Assembly: GCA_045539925.1 (NCBI GenBank)
Contig: JAZQGH010000121.1
Location: 1-64,000 of the forward strand
Reading direction: 5' to 3'
Origin: SFWF01 sp045539925
GTDB taxonomy: Bacteria; Bacillota; Clostridia; Oscillospirales; Acutalibacteraceae
Length of the DNA stretch: 64,000 nucleotides
Part shown: positions 51,761 through 61,200 of the stretch, in pieces
How the letters are laid out: each line of letters opens with the position of its first letter
Numbering within the stretch: position 1 is the first letter of the stretch
Made by a program: the position numbers and the translations under genes
Notes under the pieces: model-generated
Seen by the model: only the letters and a program-made list of their open reading frames with translations
The model's database searches: none
What the model was told of the DNA's origin: nothing

Positions 51761-53674
51761 TTAGTCTGTCACCTCCGCGGAAGCAACAAGTTGTACCTCA
51801 TCTGCACAAGGGCCGTTATAATTTCTTCCCATCACGAAGGAAACCCTGGCACCGATTACAAATCCTTTGTCATCTCCCTTTACCTGGAAATAAATACCTT
51901 TTTTATCCTGCGGCCTGTCGGGATTTCTGATAAATCCATATTTGCTCTCGGGGTTATATTTCATTATTACGCTCTCGCGTCCGGGCTTCTGCTTGCCGAT
52001 AGGTGATACAGGCTTTGCCACCTCGGTCTTTACGGGCTGAGGCTTAGGCTCCGTATAGGCTTTGGCGGTGTCATCCGCCTTATCAAGATAAGCCTTGACA
52101 TCATCAAGCGACTTGAATCTGATCTCGGGAATCCTGACGTAAAGTGCCTGAAGATCCTTTTCAAGCTTCCTTCCGTCTGAGAAGAAACGAGTGAGCTTGT
52201 CATCCGAGCCTGATTCCCTCTCGACAAAATTCTTGTCGATCCTGCCGTCCTCAAGCATTTTCAAAAGCATTTCATCTCTGGTGACGTAGTAGTTTTTGAT
52301 TCCATCGGTCAGATCATACTGATCCACGCCCCATTCGTGAAGTTTTCTTGCATTTTCTCTGATTATTTCGGCATTCTTCTTTCTCTCGGCATCGCTCATT
52401 ATGATTAACCTGTTTTCATTATGAATGAAGGCATTGGTGCTCGAGTAAATGCCCGCAAGCTCATCGTCATGTGCAGCAGGCTTTGACGATGCGAACTTCT
52501 GCTTCACCTTCTCTCCGGGGGAGAACAGGAGACCGTCGGTAAGCTTGATTCCCTTCTTGAATCGGCAATACAGCTCAATGCAGGCGCGGATCTTAAGCTG
52601 TGCGGACTGAATATCCGCGGGATTTCTGGAAAGGTGATGCTCAACCTCCTTAACGATATCGCCGGTCGTATCCCCACGAAGCGCAGAAAGATATGCGGTA
52701 TTCGCAAGCAGCTCGTCAAGCTGCGCCTGATTTCTCTCCGCCTGCCTTTTCTGCTCGCCGCGAAGATCTTTTATAAGTCCCTCAAGATCGGTAATTTTTC
52801 TCATTACCTGAAGCATCGCCACGTTAAGCTCATCCTTCGGCATAGCCTTGACTGAGTCTTCATAATCCTTGGCATCGCTTCTGTAAAGTCTCTCGAGAAG
52901 AGTCTCCTCAATTGCCCTCCTGAAGTCGGTATCGTCGATCTCCGCCATAAATGGGCTGTCTGATACCTCCCCTGCAATTCTATCAATAGCCTCAAGCTCG
53001 GCGAACAGCTCGCCCTCCAGCTCCTTGTTCTCCATAACAAGATCGCTGTACTCATCGGCGCCCATGGTGATTCCCGCCATAGCGCTCTCGGTGGACCGCC
53101 TTCTCTCAACCGCGCTGCTGATGGAGACGTTAGCCTTGTTCATTCTATGAAGCTTTGAAAGCTCGGATTTCTTATCCTTAAGACCGGACAAAAGTCCGCT
53201 GTGCTCGGATACAAGAGCCATATATCTTGCGGAGTCGGTGGGGTAATTGTTGATAATCCATTCCTCCTCTATTGCCTTGATACGCTTCTCGGTCTCCTCT
53301 ATCTCTGTGGTGATTCCCTTGATCTTAATACGGCCTTCCATAGCCTTATCCTTACCGGCCTCATAATCCGCGTCGAATTTGTTGCTTTCAAGAAGGTAGC
53401 TCCTTACGTGATCGTGAACTCGCTCGGCGTAGAGCTCGAAAGAATCGGGATTCTTCACCGCCTTGTTTATGTATTCCTGAATTCTTAAAAGCACATCCGA
53501 ATAGTCGGAAAGAGTCTCATCGGTGGCAGAGCGAATAACGGCAATGTCCTCCTTAAGCATGCGAAGAGCGTTTACCGAAACATCGGTTATCTCAAGTCGC
53601 TCAACTATTTTGTCTGACGCTGTTTCTATATTGAGAACCATTTCTCTTACATCGGTCTTTGTCTTATTCCACAT
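51761..53674 (-). CDS. coiled-coil protein with C-terminal cold-shock-like domain
   Basis: 637 residues. Long coiled coils (about 90-330), a Pro/Lys linker (about 535-565) and an OB-fold tail (ESKYGFIRNP...GIYFQV...GARVSFVMGRNYNGPCADEVQL) that follows the cold-shock pattern of RNA/ssDNA-binding domains. It may link nucleic-acid binding to an extended scaffold. It lies 12 nt after the 186-residue gene and 27 nt before the next, so it is clearly in one operon. AAGGGAG precedes the ATG. Confidence 0.72.
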   Translation of the reverse strand: MWNKTKTDVREMVLNIETASDKIVERLEITDVSVNALRMLKEDIAVIRSATDETLSDYSDVLLRIQEYINKAVKNPDSFELYAERVHDHVRSYLLESNKFDADYEAGKDKAMEGRIKIKGITTEIEETEKRIKAIEEEWIINNYPTDSARYMALVSEHSGLLSGLKDKKSELSKLHRMNKANVSISSAVERRRSTESAMAGITMGADEYSDLVMENKELEGELFAELEAIDRIAGEVSDSPFMAEIDDTDFRRAIEETLLERLYRSDAKDYEDSVKAMPKDELNVAMLQVMRKITDLEGLIKDLRGEQKRQAERNQAQLDELLANTAYLSALRGDTTGDIVKEVEHHLSRNPADIQSAQLKIRACIELYCRFKKGIKLTDGLLFSPGEKVKQKFASSKPAAHDDELAGIYSSTNAFIHNENRLIIMSDAERKKNAEIIRENARKLHEWGVDQYDLTDGIKNYYVTRDEMLLKMLEDGRIDKNFVERESGSDDKLTRFFSDGRKLEKDLQALYVRIPEIRFKSLDDVKAYLDKADDTAKAYTEPKPQPVKTEVAKPVSPIGKQKPGRESVIMKYNPESKYGFIRNPDRPQDKKGIYFQVKGDDKGFVIGARVSFVMGRNYNGPCADEVQLVASAEVTD

Positions 53675-53686
53675 GATGATACTCCC

Positions 53687-54247
53687 TTAAAACTTAAATC
53701 TGTGTTTATTTAGTTGCTTTGGCTGCTGAGTCTGATTGCTTGCAACCTTTGTCTTTATATCCACTCTATCAATCAGCATTCCAAGATCCTTGATAAAATG
53801 CTCGCGGAAGAAGATCATAAGCTCCCTCTCGAGCAGCTCGCATGCATTGCCGCCGAAGAATGCAGCCTCGTTGGTAATGGATCTGTCGGCGAGAAATTTG
53901 GTTATTAGGTTTGTAGCCGCCGTCATACCTTCCCATTCAAGGATCAGATCGGGCATTTTTGCCTTAAGCAGACGACTGTTATTAATAACGATAGTCGGAA
54001 AAGCAACGTGTGCGATCACCAAAAAGGTGAAGGAGATATTACCGCGATCGTAGAAAAGCTCGAAGCTGTTCTCGCCCTCGTCTACAAAATACCACTCTGC
54101 ACCCTCGTGGGAAAGCGGATAAGTGCCTCCACCCCTTATAAGGCCACTCACGCGTCCGTTCTCAACCGAGACAAGCAATTCGTTGTTGTCAAGCTTGAAG
54201 GAGGCTCTGTTTTTTGGAATTTTGTAAGCGATCTTCGAGTTTCTCAT
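53687..54247 (-). CDS. 186-residue possible SPFH-like protein
   Basis: A beta-rich N-terminal part followed by an amphipathic helical C-terminal half (ACELLERELMIFFREHFIKDL, then IDRVDIKTKV), resembling the end of an SPFH/band-7 domain, and a basic Gln-rich tail. The assignment is tentative. GAGGAG precedes the ATG. First gene of unit B, with its own promoter 40-70 nt upstream. It follows the Vps4-like gene, so a membrane-associated role fits. Confidence 0.5.
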   Translation of the reverse strand: MRNSKIAYKIPKNRASFKLDNNELLVSVENGRVSGLIRGGGTYPLSHEGAEWYFVDEGENSFELFYDRGNISFTFLVIAHVAFPTIVINNSRLLKAKMPDLILEWEGMTAATNLITKFLADRSITNEAAFFGGNACELLERELMIFFREHFIKDLGMLIDRVDIKTKVASNQTQQPKQLNKHRFKF

Positions 54248-54286
54248 AATCTGCTCCTCAATGATTTAAAAGTAGTTATTTAAAGT

Positions 54287-54315
54287 ATTATATCATATTC
54301 AGTCGAATTTTACAA
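54287..54315 (-). promoter_or_regulatory. promoter of unit B
   Basis: TTGTAA (54310-54315), 17 nt, TATAAT (54287-54292). Confidence 0.65.
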
Positions 54316-54341
54316 TACATTTGGCCATTTACACGAAATAA

Positions 54342-55478
54342 TTAGAGCTGTCCTGCTCTATAGCGCTCTATTCCGGCGAGATCCTCCGCTCTTACCGAGC
54401 TTCTTGTGTGGCTCAGCACGCTTGCAACGTCATCATTAGTGATAAGCTCGGCGCCGCCTTCACCTATGATTCGCTCAATGGCCCGATCCTTCATTCTCTC
54501 GCAGGCATTGACTATATCCGCTCCGCTGAAGCCATCCGTCTTTTCGACGATCATTTCTATATCCAGATCGGCAGCACTGGGAACCTTGGATATCACCGAG
54601 TCGATTATCGCCCGCCTTGCCGCAGCGTCGGGCAGAGGAATATGAACTGAAATGCTGAACCTTCCGGGACGGAGGAAGGCGGAATCGATATCCCAGGGAC
54701 GGTTGGTGGCGGCAATTACTATCAGGGTGTTCTCACTCTCCTCGGCGTTCTGAATTCCTACCAGAAGCTCGGGGATTATTCGCTTCATTGATGAGGAGTC
54801 GGTGTCGCGCTTAGTGCCGAGAGCATCAAACTCATCGAAGAAAATTACCGACGTCTTATGCTTTGCTGCCTCATCAAAGAGCGCCTTCACGTTCTGCTCT
54901 GCCTCGCCAAACCATTTAGATAGGATGTCAGAGCATTTCACCTGAAAAAAGCTGGCGCCAAGCTCGTTTGCAATGGCGTTTGCGATCATGGTTTTGCCCG
55001 TTCCGGGAACTCCGTAGAGGAGAATTCCGGCATTTTTCTTTTTCTTGAATTTTTCATAGATCTCGGGATGCTGTCTGGGATAAATCGCAAGCCGCCTTAT
55101 CTCCTCCTTCACCTCATCGAGGCCGATAACGTCATCGAAGGTTATTCGCTTTGCATCTGTGGTAGCAAATCCCGACTCCTCGCTCTCCCCTGCCTCCGAC
55201 TGAGAGCTTTGCTCCTCGCTTTCCTCGTTAAGCTCGGGCGCATTTATCTCGCCGACCTTCATCTCGACAGCCTCAGCGAGGGCGATCATCTCATCGGCTC
55301 TCGAAATCATTTTAGCCCTTGCCTCGCCCCTCAGCTCCTTGGCAATGAGAATGGCGTTTTCCGCCGTGGAATAGAAATATTTGATCGCTCTCTCGGGCTT
55401 GCCGCCGTTCAGCGAACGAATTCCGCTGTCATAGTAGGTGTTAAAAAGCTCGTATAGAAATTTCAGACTGTCACTCAT
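54342..55478 (-). CDS. Vps4-like AAA ATPase with MIT-like domain
   Basis: 378 residues. Residues 1-72 form three amphipathic helices of MIT type (spacing as in Vps4: A-x3-Y-x3-A). An acidic linker (75-108) leads to one AAA module: Walker A GVPGTGKT (156-163), pore loop SKWFGE (187-192), Walker B IFFDE (212-216), ATNRPW sensor 1 and LRPGR arginine fingers (269-273). The SKW-GE loop marks the Vps4/katanin/spastin clade. These ATPases pull apart ESCRT-III or tubulin polymers. It overlaps the ESCRT-III-like gene by ATGA, implying a working pair. Confidence 0.85.
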   Translation of the reverse strand: MSDSLKFLYELFNTYYDSGIRSLNGGKPERAIKYFYSTAENAILIAKELRGEARAKMISRADEMIALAEAVEMKVGEINAPELNEESEEQSSQSEAGESEESGFATTDAKRITFDDVIGLDEVKEEIRRLAIYPRQHPEIYEKFKKKKNAGILLYGVPGTGKTMIANAIANELGASFFQVKCSDILSKWFGEAEQNVKALFDEAAKHKTSVIFFDEFDALGTKRDTDSSSMKRIIPELLVGIQNAEESENTLIVIAATNRPWDIDSAFLRPGRFSISVHIPLPDAAARRAIIDSVISKVPSAADLDIEMIVEKTDGFSGADIVNACERMKDRAIERIIGEGGAELITNDDVASVLSHTRSSVRAEDLAGIERYRAGQL

Positions 55479-56062
55479 ACTCCCGCCTCCTTTATCCTGC
55501 TCCTTATGAGCTGTATTTTTGCATCCAGCGCCGCGCCGTCTGTGTCCTTGTCGCTATCACCGATCATCTGCTCAAGCTCGCTATCGAGAGCCACGTCCTC
55601 ACCCGCATAGCCCAGCCGATTAAGCGAAAGATCCTCGTAAAGAGTGTTGTAAAAATCAATGGTTCGCTCCACGCCGCCCATTGCCTCCTTGTAGTTTTTT
55701 AACAGGGTGTGGGGGTTGCCTGCGATCGAATGCTGCTTTTTCAGGGCATCCATACAGGAGCTGTAGCTCTCTACCATTCTATCCATATTATCAAGCTGTA
55801 GGGCGATCTCAAGCTGAGTAAGCATTTCGGAAACGAGCCTTGTGTTTACAAGACATACAGAAAGCCTCTTCTTAAGCGACCTGTATGCATCCTCATCGCC
55901 TCTGTCCTTCGCCTTTCTTGCCAGCGAGATGATCTTGTTTTTCTCCCTTTCAAGCTGCTCGATGGAATACTCCATCATTCCGATGGTTCGGAAAACCTGA
56001 TATCGGATATTTCTCTTGTCATCCTTCGCGGGTCTCCCATCGTCTCTTGTGCTTTTAAGCAT
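55475..56062 (-). CDS. ESCRT-III/Snf7-like helical protein
   Basis: 195 residues. Basic N-terminus, a long helix 1 (about 24-66, REKNKIISLARKAKDRGDED), helix 2 (about 69-112), helix 3 (about 117-145), an acidic linker and a C-terminal helix (179-193) IQLIRSRIKEA that resembles the MIM1 L-x2-R-L-x2-L motif bound by MIT domains. The layout follows ESCRT-III proteins rather than PspA/Vipp1, which lack such a tail. GGAGG precedes the ATG. Coupled to the Vps4-like ATPase. Sequence-level identity is weak, so structure prediction is decisive. Confidence 0.55.
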   Translation of the reverse strand: MLKSTRDDGRPAKDDKRNIRYQVFRTIGMMEYSIEQLEREKNKIISLARKAKDRGDEDAYRSLKKRLSVCLVNTRLVSEMLTQLEIALQLDNMDRMVESYSSCMDALKKQHSIAGNPHTLLKNYKEAMGGVERTIDFYNTLYEDLSLNRLGYAGEDVALDSELEQMIGDSDKDTDGAALDAKIQLIRSRIKEAGV

Positions 56063-56137
56063 GCTTTTTTCCTCCTTGATCTGCTGATTTCCGGTCGTTG
56101 TTTTCGTTTTTTACATCCTTATTATAACACGCAAAAG

Positions 56138-56292
56138 CGGAACATTGTTATGTCTGCTTTCAAAAATACTTTGTTCCGTTTTAAGGGTTTTTCTTGTGTT
56201 TTTCTTTGTTTTGTGTTCCTCTAAAAAGAACAAATCAGCCATTTTGCCGAAAATTTATGAAAATTCAGCACTTTTTAAATTATTTTGTTCCG
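56138..56292. promoter_or_regulatory. divergent control region with GTTCCG sites
   Basis: Sites CGGAAC (56138), GTTCCG (56173), GTTCCT (56214), GAAC (56228) and GTTCCG (56287). Two copies read TTTGTTCCGTTT or nearly so. The leftward -10 TATAAT complement sits at 56121-56126. The rightward promoter is listed separately. Probably bound by the WYL regulator encoded to the right. Nothing else in 56063-56354. Confidence 0.5.
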
Positions 56293-56298
56293 TTTATC

Positions 56299-56327
56299 TT
56301 TACTTTTACGGAAAAAGATGCTATAAT
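56299..56327 (+). promoter_or_regulatory. promoter of WYL regulator 3
   Basis: TTTACT (56299-56304), 17 nt, TATAAT (56322-56327). Confidence 0.65.
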
Positions 56328-56354
56328 AAGTTCATATTTTAAAGGAGGGCTGAT

Positions 56355-57449
56355 ATGGGATTCTTTATTAATGAAATAACCTATGAGCTGAAGCAGCATC
56401 TCAACCTTTCGGAGGGCGCGTGGGATGTGATCTATAACGATATGAACAGCTTCTTCGGTGAGGCGGGAAAGCAATCCTTCTCGGGCTTTCTCAACCGTGT
56501 GTTCTATAATTTCTATCAGCAGGCCGAGGGTAGCGTTAGGCTGCAGGGCGAGAGGCTGAAGGAGGAGCTTAAGGCTCTTGTTAATAGAAACGGTGAGATT
56601 TTCCGAGACGAAGAGGGCGCAGGGCAGACGGTCAGGCTGCTGGTAGATGAATATGAAAAAAGAGCCCTGAAGAAGGCTACCTCCTATCCCAAGGGAATAG
56701 GCAAAAAGTTCAGGGTGAACAGGCAGAATCTTGACGTGCTGAGAGACCTGGACTGTGCGGATATGTACGACGACTCTATCGGCGCATATATGAAGGCGGT
56801 GTTTGAGGAATATACCACCCTTCCTCAGGCGAAGAGAGAGGCAATATTCTTCAAGGACACCATAGATGCCTGCAATTTCGCTATCTCAAAGCGCAACAAG
56901 CTGAAGATCAGCCTGAGTCAGAGGTTCTCCGCAAGGAGGCAGGAAAGCTATACCAGGCGGTTTTACGTTTCGCCATACGCGGTGGTGGTGGATAAAAACG
57001 GCTTTTTCAACTACCTTATAGGCATATCCGAGGAGATCCGCCGAGACGGTACGCTTGACGAGAAAAGGATCACCAGCTTCCGTATTTCGAGAATCGAAAA
57101 GATCTCGATCATGAGCAGTATGAGTGGATTTTTATCAAGTCAGAAAATCGACGAAATAGAATGCGAGCTTAAGACAAAATCGCCCCAATATATGGCGGGT
57201 GAGATATCTGAGATCGAGGTGCTGTTTACAGCTAAGGGTCTGGAGCTTTTCGAGCGCCAGTTATATTTACGGCCTACCGTATACACGAAAATCGGTACAA
57301 ACCGCTATTTATTCCATTGCACCGAGATGCAGGCAATACACTATTTTTTCAAGTTCGGTCGTGACGCGCAGATAGTAAGCCCGACTCATCTGAGGGAGAG
57401 ATTTATCAGCTATTACAGAGAGGCTCTGGCGGCCTACGAAAAGGAATAA
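56355..57449 (+). CDS. WYL-domain regulator 3
   Basis: 364 residues, divergent from the ESCRT-like unit. N-terminal helical region (SGFLNRVFYNFYQQ, perhaps DNA-binding), then a WYL core (RRFYVSPYAVVVDKNGFFNYL) and a clear WCX end (AIHYFFKFGRDAQIVSP, then LRERF). AAAGGAGG precedes the ATG. Likely controls the ESCRT-III/Vps4-like genes and itself through the GTTCCG sites. Confidence 0.75.
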   Translation: MGFFINEITYELKQHLNLSEGAWDVIYNDMNSFFGEAGKQSFSGFLNRVFYNFYQQAEGSVRLQGERLKEELKALVNRNGEIFRDEEGAGQTVRLLVDEYEKRALKKATSYPKGIGKKFRVNRQNLDVLRDLDCADMYDDSIGAYMKAVFEEYTTLPQAKREAIFFKDTIDACNFAISKRNKLKISLSQRFSARRQESYTRRFYVSPYAVVVDKNGFFNYLIGISEEIRRDGTLDEKRITSFRISRIEKISIMSSMSGFLSSQKIDEIECELKTKSPQYMAGEISEIEVLFTAKGLELFERQLYLRPTVYTKIGTNRYLFHCTEMQAIHYFFKFGRDAQIVSPTHLRERFISYYREALAAYEKE

Positions 57450-57454
57450 ATAAG

Positions 57455-57489
57455 AAAAAGACAGAGGTTTTTTCTCTGTCTTTTTTTAT
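57455..57489. terminator. intrinsic terminator between convergent genes
   Basis: 12-bp stem (57455-57466, 57474-57485) with a GTTTTTT loop and T tract; the A run on the left makes it work both ways. Confidence 0.85.
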
Positions 57490-57520
57490 TAACGATTAAA
57501 AATCTGATGGTAGCATACGG

Positions 57521-58093
57521 TCAGCCAAAGAGGTAAGTATTAACCAGCTCCGAGAAGGCTATGGGTGAGCCGACCAGATTGTGATCTGCGCCGCGAATTA
57601 TCTCTACGTGGGCGTGCTTTTCTACAAAGGGAACGTATGGGTATGAGGGGTCCAGACTGCCGTAAATCAAAGTAAGCGCCTCCCTGCCCAGCTTTTTTAC
57701 ACCCGGGAGGGTCTTGCCGTGGTAGTTTATCATAAGGGGAGCATTTATGCTGAGCATCCGCCTGATCCTCGGCTCGTTACAGCCGTGCCATATGCCGATA
57801 AGACCGCCCTTGGATACACCGACGTAGTACATCTCGAAATCATCGCTTCCAAGACATTCTTCCACCGCCCGCATATCGGCAAGGAAGGAGTCCGCCGTGT
57901 CGATAGTGGTGGCAGAAACAAACACCGAAAACCCAAGCGTCTCTCTGACCCAGATGGCAAATCCGAGATATTTATTATCATTTCCGTATATCGATCCACC
58001 CTGCCCTGTTTTAATAAAAAGAACCTTGTTTGAACCGATAAAACAGCCAATATGTAAACTGTCTGTTTGCATTATCCTTTCAAAATCCGTCAT
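57521..58093 (-). CDS. alpha/beta hydrolase
   Basis: 190 residues. Nucleophile elbow GVSKGG, an Asp in YGSLDP and a His in GADHNL complete a Ser-Asp-His triad. Small alpha/beta hydrolase of unknown substrate, cytoplasmic. GGAGCGG precedes the ATG. Single gene between terminators; no link to its neighbours was seen. Confidence 0.75.
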   Translation of the reverse strand: MTDFERIMQTDSLHIGCFIGSNKVLFIKTGQGGSIYGNDNKYLGFAIWVRETLGFSVFVSATTIDTADSFLADMRAVEECLGSDDFEMYYVGVSKGGLIGIWHGCNEPRIRRMLSINAPLMINYHGKTLPGVKKLGREALTLIYGSLDPSYPYVPFVEKHAHVEIIRGADHNLVGSPIAFSELVNTYLFG

Positions 58094-58243
58094 AACACCG
58101 CTCCATCATACCTAAAACGCAAAAAAAGATTTGAGCGAAAATCGCTACAAAAAACACAGCGCCAAGCTCGGCACGTCACGTTTACATACCATTATAACTC
58201 AAAACCAAAAATTAGTCAACCACCCCACCCCATCTTTTCAAAA

Positions 58244-58272
58244 GAAAAAGCACGCGCCCGAAGGCGCGTGCT
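58244..58272 (-). terminator. terminator with TTCG tetraloop
   Basis: 10-bp GC-rich stem (58249-58258, 58263-58272). On the minus strand the loop is C(TTCG)G, an ultra-stable type, followed by a T run. Confidence 0.85.
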
Positions 58273-58287
58273 GAAATGTTGGGGGGA

Positions 58288-61200
58288 TCATTCTGCGTAT
58301 TCTACAGAAATAGACTTGATATACAAAGCCTTGCTACTTGTTTGAGTATACTCAAACTTTATTACACCGGAAAGATTACCTACATCAATTGAATATTCTG
58401 TTGCTGTTTTTGTAAGCGTTATTGTATTAACAAGTTTATCTCCAACATAAACTTTCAATGTGCCTTTAATATCAGATGCTCCAGAAGTGTTAATAACTAT
58501 CTTGGATACATTACTAAAGGAATCAGAGCTGAAAGTCAATTCCGTGTAAGGCTTATTACCGGAACCAAATTGCTGACCCTTAGTACCATCATATCCCCAG
58601 TATCCACCATCTCCTGCAAGTGTCCACTTAATGCCATTGAGCGTTTTCTCGCCATTAGCAGAATACTGACTTGCAGTGAATGTATAAGAATATGTTTTTT
58701 CTGTTAATTCAGGTTTGGTAGGCTCTTCTTCTCCGCAACCTTCACGATTACAAACTCCATCAACATAGTTGTGGCCAAGTGCATCAATTATTTCAGTGCT
58801 TACGGTTTCACTACAATCATTACAAGTAACTGTTACAGAGCCTGCTTCTGTACAGGTTGCATTTACGGTTGTTGTGGTTGTGTTGGTGTGCTCGCAAGTA
58901 GGTTCGCTACCAGATGTACCTGCATTATATTTATAGAAAGCTATAGTCTGATTTGCGGTATTACCTGTTGTATTTGTATAACAACGAACATCGGGGGCGG
59001 TAGTATATACACCAAGATAACGGCTTGTGCCAGTATGCTTAAGATAACCAGAGCTTGCATCAATTGTAAATACTTTATTTGCGTTAGTACCTACACGAAC
59101 ACCGTTATTAGTAGATGTACAGTAAAGCCAAGTAGCGGTTGTGCCATTGGGGTAGATGGTCAATTCTCCGTTAGTGTAAGAGATGTTCCACTTAATATTT
59201 TCAGCAATATCACCGCTTAATTTGTCGCCTTCAACCGTTACTACTACAGCAGCGGGAGCAGCACTGGTTCCCTTGTCATTGGAAAGTGCCCACGAAGTAT
59301 TATCTTTTGTCCAAACAATAACAACAACGTCAGTCGCTTTAATGTCAGCAAGATCTGTCTTTATCCATCCGGATCCTGTGGGTGTTTCGGGCTCGGTGGG
59401 TTCTGCTGCACCGCATCCTGTACATATTCCGTCAACATAATTGTGATCTATCGCAGGAATTTCTGTTATGCTTACAGTTGCACCACAATCATCACAAGTA
59501 ACGATTGTAGAACCTGCTTCTGTACAGGTTGCATCCACAGTTGTTTCGGTTGTGTTCTGGTGACCTGTTGCCTTTTCGCCAATTTCCTTTTCGATGATTT
59601 TTCCACACTCACCGCACTTTTTAGCTGTATAACCAGCCTCGGTACATGTAGGAGCTACAGTATCGGTTATAATGCTTTCGTGAGCACATACAAGAGTTGC
59701 TGAATAGATAATATCTATAGATTCAATTCCGACCTTGTTTTCAACATCAAATGTTACAGATTCTGCATTAACATCTACCGTCTCACCGGAAACAATATGT
59801 GAACCATTCAACAACAATTTGGCTACAACATCTTTGTCTATATTTGTCTTGTAAGTGATGGTAACAGAAATAATCTGAACATCCTCAGCGCTAATTATCA
59901 ACTGAGCATTCTCGGAACCGTACAATCTCCAGTTTTCACCGTTTATATAATACTTTCCTGTATTACCACCGCCTTCAGCAGTAATATTAATTTTATCTAC
60001 AACAACACTTTTATATTTAGTAGAATCGCTCCATTGCTTGCCATCAGCATATGTAGCAATAACAACTGTTGCCTTTACGCATCTGCAAATGCAAGTATTA
60101 TCTACACTGAAATCATGCTCATGTGTTCCTTCAAGAGTATAGAAGCCGTTGTTTGCTACATCAACAAGACGGAAGGTAACTTCTTTGTTTTCGGCACCGG
60201 TAATTTTAAAGCTATCAACGTAGGTGGGAATCTCAAGCTTATAAATTTCTCCGCCTTCCTGAACAGGAGAAAGAGCAATAGATTCGAGAAGGTTTGTCCA
60301 AGTATCTTCGCCGTGCTTGTACCAATAATCAAGCTTAAGATTTGTCCAAGATGCGTTATTATGGATATAAACGGTCTTTACATTCTTCTTGAATACAGTT
60401 ACACCCTCGTGGGTTGCGGTACCGTACATACCTTGGTCTGCGCCGTAAAGCTGGTCGAAAGTGATTACAACGTGGTCGTCAGCAAGTTCTTCTGCTGTCT
60501 TACCATCAATTTCGGTAACTTTAACGCCATTAATCTGAGGAATACCATATCTGATGTTGGAGAAAGCGTCGCAATACTCGCCCTTTTCAGCTCTTACCCA
60601 AGGATAATTGCTGTACCAAAGGGGATTGCCCTCTGCATCTGTCTGTTGGTCAAATCTATAATAGTTTTGATTTACCCAATCGCCGTAGTAAACCTTAACG
60701 TTTTCGCAAGTAAGGAAGCTTGCAGTTGCGTTGCCGGAGTGTCTACCATCGGAGTAAGGCTCCTCGGTGTGGCCGATAAGCATACCGCAGCCGCGGAATG
60801 CGTACCACTGATATGCGGAGACAACGTCGTTATATACGTCCATCTCTGCGGCGGAAACAACGTTTTCCATTTTAACGGTTGCGTCGCCCCACTTACCACC
60901 GATTACACCGCCCATACCGCAGCCGAAGGATCCCCAAAGGCCGGAAACCTTAACGGTAGAGTCAATGGTGATGTTCTTGAAGGTGTGGCTGTAACCCTTG
61001 GTGGTATCGATGCCATAAGGACCGTAGCTAACCTCACCTACAAGGCCGCCTGTGTAGCGGTTGTAGTTTGCGATATTGGAGTCGGTAACAACGATGTTCT
61101 CAAAGTGACATTCGCCCTGAGCATAGCCAACAAGAACGCCCATGTCAACACACTCGAAAACGATCTCTGCGCCGCTTATTGCAAGGTTCTTAATAGTAGC

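Noticed and set aside
55475..56062. PspA/Vipp1 identity for the 195-residue protein
   Set aside because: The helix layout is shorter, the acidic linker and C-terminal MIM1-like helix do not fit PspA, and the coupled ATPase is not PspF; not fully excluded.
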